Positions 1 to 5,230 of a stretch of DNA of 5,820 bases are shown piece by piece. Below the pieces are notes generated by a model. That model was not told the DNA's origin and ran no database searches. It saw only the letters and a program-made list of their open reading frames with translations. The position numbers were made by a program, and so were the translations under genes. Every line of letters starts with the position of its first letter. Within the stretch, counting starts at the first letter, position 1. Origin of the DNA: Thermoflexales bacterium (GTDB lineage: Bacteria > Chloroflexota > Anaerolineae > B4-G1); NCBI GenBank assembly GCA_007118795.1, contig SKQX01000259.1:1-5820 (forward strand), read 5' to 3'.

Positions 1-296
1 AACTCGACCGCCCTCGCCTGTTGACGTGGAACGCGAGGATCACTCGGGTCAAGATGGGACACTACGATCTTCTTCGTGACGCGGTGATGCTGAGCGTGAC
101 CCTCGACGCGCCCGATGTGCCGGACTACGTTGTGGACTACGTGATGTACCACGAGCTGGTGCACAAGCAGTTGGGCGATCAGGTGGTCAACAGGCGTCAT
201 CACACCCACACGCCAGCGTTCCGCCAGGCGGAGCGGGCATTCGCGCATTATGGAGAAGCCCAGGCCTTTCTCAAGAAGACTGCAAAAGCACGATAG
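1..296 (+). CDS. SprT-like zinc metallopeptidase, C-terminal part (5' end outside window)
   Basis: The frame is open from the left window edge (first full codon at position 3) to the TAG at 294-296, so this is the 3' part of a longer gene. A TTG at 21-23 is formally a possible start, but the residues before it (RPRL) continue the same domain without a break, so I read the gene as truncated by the window. The key motif is HELVH at 150-164, an HExxH zinc site preceded by a hydrophobic helix (YVVDYVMY). About 45 nt further on, HTPAFRQAE supplies the likely third zinc ligand (His at 207-209). This arrangement, HExxH then H-x-P-x-F-R, is that of SprT/YgjP-like (DUF45-like) metallopeptidases, which use the first two His, the Glu and the downstream His for metal binding and catalysis. 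The substrate cannot be told from this fragment. The protein ends in a short Lys/Ala-rich tail. Choosing between the SprT and YgjP subfamilies needs the missing N-terminus. Confidence 0.8.
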   Translation, partial: LDRPRLLTWNARITRVKMGHYDLLRDAVMLSVTLDAPDVPDYVVDYVMYHELVHKQLGDQVVNRRHHTHTPAFRQAERAFAHYGEAQAFLKKTAKAR

Positions 297-861
297 CTAC
301 CGGCTACCCTGCAGTCTACTCGCCATCTGTTGCGAGATGAGCGCTGCAGTCCTGCAAGCAATGTGACCCCCCACAGCCCAGGGCGCTGGCAGTGTGATAG
401 CCCGCGATGTGGCCCGTACTCAATGTTATGCCTGGTCAACCTTTCTTGCGCCATATCTACCTCCTTAGGTTTTCGGAGGCAAGCCGTGCCACAATCATCC
501 AGGATTGGCCAGCGTCGCCCGCTACGCCATCTGTCTCGCCTCTGGATTCTGAGCATGCCGTCCAATGGATCCAAACGATTCCCGGATCATTCACGAGATG
601 TAGGCAACGAGCCTTAGTGACGACGGCGGAGACCTGTCCTGGCGGAAGAGTCCATCCGTCCCAAGTGGTTGACCACGGAGGGCGCGGAATCTAGCATCGT
701 GCGGCGCATTCGGTGGGGGATCAGCCAGTGCGCCTGCACAAGCATCCGTGTTCTCGGAGATTCAGGGGCACTGTCGACTCCAGTTGACCATGTCCAGCAA
801 GCTTATCCGGCCCCGTCCGCGGGGAGCCTTCTGCCGGGCTGCTAGCTTTCCGCCCTGTGGA
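297..861. other. Gene-poor stretch, probably decayed DNA
   Basis: No reading frame here looks coding. The open frames are short, mutually overlapping on both strands and rich in Arg, Ser and Cys, as expected for non-coding GC-rich DNA. Two small points stand out. One is an imperfect hairpin just after the SprT-like gene (309-349). The other is a good Shine-Dalgarno sequence plus ATG on the minus strand (466 down to 452) that opens a frame with no recognisable product. A plus-strand frame runs open from about 610 to the TAG at 841-843 but has no start codon and no recognisable motif. The stretch lies between a gene end and a transposase fragment, so decayed insertion-element DNA is the likeliest content. 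Confidence 0.5.
309..349 (+). terminator. Imperfect hairpin after the SprT-like gene, possible weak terminator
   Basis: CTGCAG (309-314) can pair with CTGCAG (344-349). Inside it, CGCCATCT (321-328) pairs with AGATG-A-GCG (335-343) around a 6-nt loop, with one bulge and a 6-nt unpaired stretch on the left arm. It lies 13 nt past the stop codon, where a terminator would be expected. No T-tract follows, so an intrinsic terminator is doubtful; it may only stabilise the 3' end or be chance. Confidence 0.2.
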
Positions 862-1188
862 TCACCGGTGGGTTGAGCACTGGGTTTGACTCTGCGCGGC
901 GCTGCTCACCCCCAGCCTGGAATAGTGGTGATACAAGCCGTTGAGCACCGGCCGCGACGAGTGCGTTGCCGTGCCGGGTGGTGGGTCCAATCGCTGCATG
1001 TGACGCGGCATGCGCTGCCCGATGCCCTGATGGGGCCAGGCACGGTTAAAGCATACCGAGTACTCCTTGACCAGCCTGTGCACGGGTCGCTCGTTCAGGA
1101 TCACGAAGTGGTCGAGACACTCCCGTCGGAGACTGCCGAGGAACCGCACACACACAGCGTTCACCCCGGGGAGGTCGGAGAGCACTCA
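862..1188 (-). pseudogene. Integrase-core (IS481/IS3-like) transposase, C-terminal remnant
   Basis: The minus strand reads FLGSLRRECLDHFVIL, then a KEY-x-x-x-FNRAWPHQGIGQ block, then VLNGLYHHYSRL before a TGA at 862-864. This is the C-terminal end of the retroviral-integrase-type (rve, DDE) transposase domain found in IS481/IS3-like elements, where the typical pattern is NAxxERFxGSxRRECLDH followed by YxxxFNxxRPHQGLGQ. Only about 105 residues remain of an expected 300 or more. A TGA at 1186-1188 directly precedes the GTG at 1183-1185, and upstream of that no integrase sequence is recognisable, so the N-terminal two thirds with the first two catalytic Asp are missing. The third catalytic acid, normally Glu in the ERF motif, is Val here (NAVCVRF), consistent with a dead copy. 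The last 15 or so residues before the stop (SAAQSQTQ...) look like readthrough past the normal end. The plus-strand open frame over the same bases is antisense noise. Confidence 0.8.
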
Positions 1189-1262
1189 CCACCTAACGGC
1201 ATCTTGCCAGATGCAACTGTATTGACTTTATGGCAAGAGAGAGCTGAAACCGCGCTCCAGAG

Positions 1263-1308
1263 TGGTACACTCCCACTTCGGTGTTCTTGGTACACTCTTA
1301 CTTCGTTG
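1263..1308 (+). repeat. Tandem 21-bp direct repeat at the left end of the transposase pseudogene
   Basis: Two copies of a 21-bp unit, at 1263-1283 and 1288-1308, match at 18 of 21 positions and start 25 bp apart. Both begin TGGTACACTC and continue with ACTTCG. A third, partial copy (TGGTACAATCTTTCT, 2905-2919) lies past the far side of the pseudogene in the same orientation. The second copy runs into the probable TTG start of the transposase. They could be transposase-binding sites at an element end, flanking duplications, or duplicated promoter -10 boxes. Confidence 0.45.
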
Positions 1309-2616
1309 ACAACAAACGCTCCTCCTGACATCCCGCCCTCACCCAAGAACGCTTACCGCTCTCACTACACCTACCGAGGCTGGGCCGACGGGGATAAACA
1401 GCATCCTCTGGACGACCCCGAGGCTTGCGAATATCTCTCCAACTTCGAGATCATCCTCCGTCTGGTCGACTTCAGCCCCCTGCGGCCCGTCCTGGCTCAA
1501 CTGCTGGGCTGGACCCCCGCTCAGGGGTGGAAGCCCTTCGATCCCGTCTCCATCTTCCTTCTCCTGGGCTGGCAGATCACCAACGGTTGGTCTCGCGCCC
1601 AAACACTGCGTAACCTTCATCATCCTCGCTACGCTGATCTTGCTCTACTTCTTGGCTTCGAGGAGCAGGGCTTCCCCACCGAAGGCGGCCTGCGCTACTG
1701 GCTCATCACCGTCGGGGAGAACGCCATCAGCGACGAGACCATCGTGCTGGGCCAAGAGGCGGACGAGCTCGTTGAGGTCGCTATCCAACTCCTCAACCAG
1801 CTCATTGCCCAATCGGTCTGGCTGATGGTCAACAGCGGTTTCTTCAGCCAGGAAGCGTGGGAGGAGACCTTCGTCTGCCCTGATGGCATGCTCCATCACG
1901 CCGCTTCAGCATCGTCCTGCTCGACGGTTTCCTGCCTGCCAATGCCCAAGAGGAGATCCCTGCCGCCGCTCTCTTAGCCCAGCTCCCTGTCTTCGATCCT
2001 TCCCTCACCGGCGACAGCGCCGATGGTGACGCTGCGCACGGCTACGACGTCTTCCCGAATGTGGTCTACGATGTGCTGGGTGCCCGTGGTGTCGTCGACC
2101 TCCGTTCCCGCACCATCGATGAGGACCAATCAATGTGGCCTGTGCGGGGCTACGACGACAAGAGGCATCCCATCTGCCCCTATGGCTATCCCTTCACCGG
2201 CAACGGCTTTGACGCTCAGCGCCAACGCCACAAATGGTTCTGTGGGCAGGCCTGTCTCAACGGCAAGGACCCTCTTGTCGTCGTCGAGGACATTCCTTAC
2301 CCGCCACTGGAGTGCCCGCACGCCCATCCCGACCCTACGGCAGAATCATCAACGTCGGCGAGCGTTTCGAGGACGGTTCGATACGTCTGGTGCGCGACAT
2401 CCTTGTGGGCACACCCGCCGCGAAGCGTATCTATCACCGCGACCGCAACGCCTTGGAAGGGCGTAACGCCACCTTGGAGATATGGAACCTCAAGCGTTGC
2501 CCGTCTATGGCCACCTGTGCGGCAGGACTACTACTTTCCTGGCTGACGTTTGGCTTAACTTGACCACCATCGCTCGCCTGGTGCGAGAAGCGACGAGCGC
2601 CACGGGCAAAACCTGA
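1306..2616 (+). pseudogene. IS transposase (DDE type, possibly IS1182/IS4/IS5-like), three frameshifts
   Basis: A single protein of about 437 codons can be followed through three frames. It starts at a TTG (1306; MTTNAPPDIPPS) and reads in frame 1 to about 1900, through DPEACEYLSNFEIIL, GWKPFDPVSIFLLLGWQI and PTEGGLRYWLITVGENAIS. It continues in frame 3 (FSIVLLDGFLPAN, DVFPNVVYDVLGARGVVDLR, then CPYGYPFTGNGF and KWFCGQAC, a Cys-containing block like a zinc knuckle). From about 2333 it reads in frame 2 (PYGRIINVGERFEDGSIRL, RNALEGRNATLEIWNLKR), and from about 2497 in frame 1 (PVYGHLCGRTTTFLADVWL, IARLVREATSATGK) to a TGA at 2614-2616. Each shift fits a single-base loss: one C in GACCCTAC near 2333 and one T in CGTTGC near 2497; the first site, around 1900-1908, is less exact. 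The N-terminal layout and the C-terminal R-N-x-x-E-x-R-N-x-x-E-x-W-x-x-KR region resemble DDE transposases. The family is not certain, and I cannot place all catalytic acids. Confidence 0.7.
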
Positions 2617-2880
2617 CGTTGGCCCTCGTATCTATGCTGACCATCAGGCCTCGCAAAATCCCTCTCGCGTGGCTCAAGCCACCCTGCCTGTGACTCAGAA
2701 TCTGCCTTCTCGTGGCTCCACTGCCTCAGCTCCTGACTGCTCCCACCCCTCGGTCTTGGCGCATCATGGCGGTTCCTGCTTCGCTTCCGATCCCTCATCT
2801 GGGCAATCCTTGCTCCATCAACCCCAATCCGTGCCTACCTGACCACCCTGTGGCCCCTTACTGCTTCGAAAACCCGGTAC
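2617..2880. other. Non-coding tail after the transposase pseudogene
   Basis: These bases are rich in CCT, TCC and CAT and look like an out-of-frame continuation of mobile-element DNA. I see no motif, RNA gene or convincing frame. The open plus-strand frame that crosses into the next gene from 2712 has Pro/Leu/Ser-rich content and is only an upstream extension of the DUF6429-like frame. Confidence 0.4.
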
Positions 2881-2885
2881 GTTGT

Positions 2886-2913
2886 TTGTCTTTGCTGCCA
2901 ACGATGGTACAAT
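2886..2913 (+). promoter_or_regulatory. Candidate sigma70-type promoter of the DUF6429-like gene cluster
   Basis: TTGTCT (2886-2891) and TACAAT (2908-2913) lie 16 bp apart, about 70 bp upstream of the ATG at 2982. The -10 box matches TATAAT at 5 of 6 positions, and the -35 box matches TTGACA at 4 of 6 (TTG and C). The same bases overlap the inverted and direct repeats that flank the transposase pseudogene, so either reading alone or both may be right. Confidence 0.4.
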
Positions 2914-2981
2914 CTTTCTGTGCACATAGCGCCTTGCCTGATGCCCAAGCGAAGAGGTGTTGTGAGAAGGGGGAGTTTCGC

Positions 2982-3236
2982 ATGGAGGATGAGATAATCG
3001 AGGATCTGACCCTGTTGTTGCTCCATCTGACCTCGTGGGAAGAGCCGGTTTGTCAGGACCTAACGACCCACCGGGCCTGGTAAGGCTTCCGCTTTGAAGC
3101 CCTGGATGCGCTCGAAGAGGCCGGGTACCTCAGCCAGAGCCGGGGGGCCAAGTCCGTGACGCTCAGCCAGGCCGGCATCGAACGGGCGCGGGCGTTGGCA
3201 GCCGGGTATCTGGGTGAGACTGCAGAAGGTCTGTGA
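2982..3236 (+). pseudogene. DUF6429-like small protein, interrupted by an in-frame TAA
   Basis: The frame begins at ATG 2982, with a purine-rich ribosome binding site (AAGGGGGAG, 2967-2975) 6 nt upstream, and would encode 84 residues up to the TGA at 3234-3236. Codon 34 is TAA (3081-3083), so the product would stop after HRAW. The two halves read together as one DUF6429-type protein. The N-terminal helix has the pattern IIEDLTLLLLHLTSWEE. The core then reads RAW-stop-GFRFEALDALEEAGYL, where the family typically has RAWKGF, followed by the family's AKSV-x-L-T/S-x-x-G block (SRGAKSVTLSQAGIERA). The length agrees with the family, about 75-90 residues. Its order of helices with a short beta turn recalls a winged-helix domain, but the family has no established function that I know. 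The next gene starts 25 nt downstream on the same strand. The stop may be a true nonsense change or a sequencing error, since one added T and one lost G would turn TGGAAGGGC into TGGTAAGGC. Confidence 0.75.
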
Positions 3237-3261
3237 ATCCATTGGCACGAGAGGTCGCGAC

Positions 3262-3945
3262 ATGACCTACGAACAGTTCCGCACCGCCTGGTACGAAGCG
3301 CTGACCGAAGCCGGGATGTGGTCCTACCTGGCCCGGCCGACCGAGACGGTGCACCTGGGTGGGATGAGCCGCACGTGCCAGGTCTATGTCCACCTGGGGC
3401 ATTCGCGGGAGATCGAGCCGTTCCAAACCAGCGCTAGCTTGCGCTGGACGTGGGATGCGTTGCAGGCGGCCCGCACGGCAACCACGGAAGAAGATGTGGT
3501 CATACAGTTCCTTGGGGACAAGGGGCGCCACCAGGACACCGAGCGGCCCTGGCTTCGGGTGGATCTCATCCTCAGCGCCACGTTGCCCTGGGGCGCCCCG
3601 TTACCTCTGCCAGATCCGGACATGTGGCGTGCCTGGTTGGCCGACGTGACCGAGCGGCTGGAACCCTTGCTGTCGACGGATTGGGAGCCGCGGGACGAAA
3701 AGATAGCCATCCTTGCCACTCGGAGCGAGCCGGAGGCAGAAGTACAGCCTTCCGCAGATGGCCAGTTGCACCTCACCGGGGTCAAGCTGTCGGCCTGGGA
3801 AGGGATCGAGCTGCCCCGGCACTGGGATGATCCCAATCGCGAACAGGACGAACATCCGTATGAGCAACTGGTCAATTTCGCCGAGCGGGTCCGGGAAGCG
3901 ATGGACGAGTGGAATCAGAGCCTGATCCATCTGCTGCGGCAGTGA
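3262..3945 (+). CDS. Uncharacterised 227-residue protein, second gene of the DUF6429-linked cluster
   Basis: I do not recognise a named family, but the composition and codon use are those of a real gene, and it looks like a conserved bacterial protein of unknown function. The frame is open upstream to 3214, but the ATG at 3262 is preferred: GAGAGG (3249-3254) lies 7 nt upstream, and an earlier start would overlap the preceding gene. Residues 1-30 (MTYEQFRTAWYEALTEAG, RPTETVHLG) form an amphipathic start. Around 53-85 there is PFQTSASLRWTWDALQAART followed by ATTEEDVVIQFLG, and 93-117 hold TERPWLRVDLILSATLPWG and APLPLP, an alternating beta pattern. The C-terminal third has LTGVKLSAWEGIELPRHWDD and then an acidic helix. 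There is no signal peptide, membrane segment or nucleotide-binding motif. The protein is Trp- and Glu-rich and probably cytosolic. It sits 25 nt after the broken DUF6429-like gene and 58 nt before the zinc-ribbon gene, which suggests co-transcription. Confidence 0.8.
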   Translation: MTYEQFRTAWYEALTEAGMWSYLARPTETVHLGGMSRTCQVYVHLGHSREIEPFQTSASLRWTWDALQAARTATTEEDVVIQFLGDKGRHQDTERPWLRVDLILSATLPWGAPLPLPDPDMWRAWLADVTERLEPLLSTDWEPRDEKIAILATRSEPEAEVQPSADGQLHLTGVKLSAWEGIELPRHWDDPNREQDEHPYEQLVNFAERVREAMDEWNQSLIHLLRQ

Positions 3946-4003
3946 CTTTCCCCGGCAAGCGGCGATTGGTGCGCTTCTTGGGACACGGCTACCAGGAGGC
4001 GGG

Positions 4004-4333
4004 ATGATCGAGTTCGACGAAGACACGGACGACGAATGGGGCTGGTACGACGGTCAGTGTTATGCCTGCGATCTTCCTGGCCGGGTGGATGGTCTGGGGC
4101 TTTGTGAAGAGTGCCGGAGCAAACTGGAGCGCGACCTGATCCGCCAGCGGGATTGGGATTACTCGGCCTGGGCCTTCGGGCTGTCGGATGAGGGCAGGGA
4201 GAAGTTGTACCATCAGGTGATCACGCAGCACAGCAGGAAACTAGAGCTCATCGCTCCGACGCAAGGGATCCGGAAGCAGCGTCCCGCGCATAGGCGAAGG
4301 CGCAAGGACACGGGCAGGACACCTGGCGGATAA
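4004..4333 (+). CDS. Small Cys4 zinc-ribbon-like protein of unknown function
   Basis: The gene encodes 109 residues from ATG 4004, with a strong AGGAGG (3994-3999) 4 nt upstream. The N-terminus is very acidic with aromatic residues (residues 1-17, EFDEDTDDEWGWYD). Next comes a C-x2-C (19/22) and, after 11 residues, a second C-x2-C (34/37), spaced as in a small zinc ribbon or knuckle; GLGLCEEC is typical of such folds. It is followed by a conserved-looking helical block KLERDLIRQRDWDYSAWAFGLS (residues 40-61) and a second helix ending in KLELIAP. The last 20 residues are Arg-rich (QRPAHRRRRKDTGR), which could bind nucleic acid, or could be an artefact of readthrough if the original 3' end was replaced by the reverse-transcriptase remnant that lies just beyond. 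It follows the 227-residue gene by 58 nt on the same strand and probably belongs to the same operon. The function is unknown; binding of zinc is inferred from the cysteines only. Confidence 0.75.
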   Translation: MIEFDEDTDDEWGWYDGQCYACDLPGRVDGLGLCEECRSKLERDLIRQRDWDYSAWAFGLSDEGREKLYHQVITQHSRKLELIAPTQGIRKQRPAHRRRRKDTGRTPGG

Positions 4334-4381
4334 GACCCCAGCCAATCGACCTGAGTGGCTTGGTACGGTTGGGGGGAAAAC

Positions 4382-4687
4382 GGGAGCGGACGCGCTCCTC
4401 GACATCCGCCACGGCGCTCTTGTCGGCGTTCACCTTCAGTCGTAGCCGGTCTTCCAAGAACCGCGCCACCGAGGCCGCCGCCCGTTCGTGCCCACATGGA
4501 TGTTGCCGTCGTCCGCGTAGCTGCAGAATCGGTGCCCCCGCTGTTCCAGTTCCTCGTCCAGATCGTCCAGTAGCAGACTCGCCAACAACGGTGATAGCGG
4601 GCCGCCTTGCGGTGTGCCCGCGTGTCGTTGTACGCACACCTGTCCTGGCCAAAAGGTACATCCGTTCTGCAACCGTTCCTCAAGAAT
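4382..4687 (-). pseudogene. Group II intron reverse transcriptase (LtrA-like) fragment, frameshifted
   Basis: On the minus strand, reading down from about 4687, the frame gives VQRHAGTPQGGPLSPLLASL, then LLLDDLDEELEQRGHRFCSYADDGNIHV. These are reverse-transcriptase motif 4 (TPQGGPLSPLL) and motif 5 with the catalytic YADD, in the wording typical of group II intron maturases. Near 4487-4497 the sense passes to another frame: ERAAASVARFLEDRLRLKVN and then DKSAVADV, the motif 6 region (normally followed by a K/RxFLGF motif, absent here). A TAG lies just upstream in the first frame, no N-terminal motifs 0-3 are found, and the thumb, maturase X domain and endonuclease domains are missing. So about 100 of some 400-600 residues remain. 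I see no recognisable intron domain V or VI nearby. This is a dead remnant of a retroelement, inserted just downstream of the zinc-ribbon gene and on the opposite strand. Confidence 0.85.
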
Positions 4688-4828
4688 GTGCTAATGCCCT
4701 GCTCTGTGGTAGAATCCTAGCGTCCAGACCATAGACAGAATCGGTGGTTACATTAAGTTGGCGAAGGGCCCTGCTGGATGATCAGCCTAAGCTGATGGTG
4801 CTACTGGGCGCTCAGTCGTAGTTGTAGT
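4688..4828. other. Intergenic, no gene seen
   Basis: No coding frame or RNA gene is visible. A perfect 6-bp stem with a 4-nt loop (ATCAGC-CTAA-GCTGAT, 4781-4796) is the only local structure and is short enough to be chance. Confidence 0.4.
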
Positions 4829-4886
4829 GGCGTGGGCAGTGTGGGCTACTCGTCGCCGTTTGCGAGTTGTCCACACTGCCCACGCC
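4829..4886. repeat. Long inverted repeat: 24-bp stem, 10-nt loop
   Basis: The left arm 4829-4852 begins GGCGTGGGCAGTGTGG and ends CTCG; the right arm 4863-4886 is its reverse complement at 22 of 24 positions, with the outer 16 bp perfect. The loop is TCGCCGTTTG (4853-4862). The stem is about two thirds G+C and stable on either strand. No T-tract follows on the plus strand (next bases TGCCGTTG), so it is not a standard intrinsic terminator. It could be a palindromic mobile repeat (REP or MITE-like), the closely spaced ends of a deleted element, or a structured RNA. Confidence 0.7.
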
Positions 4887-4944
4887 TGCCGTTGCCCCCT
4901 CCTTTGCCTCCAGTCCGTCTCAGTAGGCGCGCTTCCTGTTGGTC

Positions 4945-5196
4945 TCATCCTGTTGCCGGGCTATCTCGCGGCTCCGTCTCAGCCAACGTACGCTGCATCT
5001 GCTCCAAGATTCCTCGTCGCAGGTCCTGCTCCAGGTCCGGGCACTTGAGTTCTCCGATCAGATGGCGCAACTCCTCTCTCTCCGACAGGTCGAGGGCCCG
5101 GCGAGCCAGTTCCCCGGTGGCTGGGTCGAACGTCGCCGCAGGTCGGTAGTAGTCCCCCCCGCGGGGGCTTCCGCTCAGGGATTGGGGCCAGTGGTG
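4945..5196 (-). pseudogene. Possible gene remnant, open minus-strand frame without start codon
   Basis: From just after a TAG (minus strand, 5199-5197) to a TGA at 4947-4945 there are 83 sense codons. The later part reads like protein rather than noise: ATFDPATGELARRALDL, SEREELRHLIGELKCPDLEQ, then DLRRGILEQMQRTLAETEPR. It has a helical, charged heptad-like pattern and strong G/C preference at third positions. There is no ATG or GTG start near the front, and the first 15 residues (SLSGSPRGGDYY) arise from a G-run at 5154-5160 in the other strand's C-run. I do not recognise the family. It lies directly upstream of, and opposite to, the antitoxin gene. It may be the 3' end of a decayed gene, or chance. 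Confidence 0.3.
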
Positions 5197-5218
5197 CTAT
5201 GGTGACGAGTGGGTGATT

Positions 5219-5224
5219 GGAGAG
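5219..5224 (+). promoter_or_regulatory. Ribosome binding site that decides the antitoxin start
   Basis: GGAGAG lies 8 nt before the ATG at 5231. The alternative in-frame ATG at 5213 has no comparable sequence, so 5231 is preferred; this removes six residues (MIGECV) that do not belong to the usual family start. Confidence 0.55.
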
Positions 5225-5230
5225 TGTGTC

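Noticed and set aside
886..1977. A 363-residue plus-strand open frame read as one protein
   Set aside because: Its first 100 or so residues are antisense to the minus-strand integrase-core remnant, and only the part from about 1306 on is transposase-like; the join is accidental.
2712..3083. A 123-residue plus-strand frame ending at the TAA
   Set aside because: The upstream half is Pro/Leu/Ser-rich non-coding sequence with no ribosome binding site; the real gene starts at 2982 and continues past the TAA.
3384..3875. A 163-residue minus-strand frame opposite the 227-residue gene
   Set aside because: Ser/Arg/Gly-rich, low-complexity shadow of the plus-strand gene, with no motif.
4332..4381. 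GGTACGGTT followed by a G-run, resembling the end of a group II intron domain V
   Set aside because: It is on the opposite strand to the reverse-transcriptase fragment, and no complementary arm of a domain V hairpin is present.
5156..5167. CCCCCGCGGGGG palindrome as a terminator or operator
   Set aside because: No T-tract follows on either strand and such runs arise easily in GC-rich DNA; it has no second copy near the toxin-antitoxin promoter.
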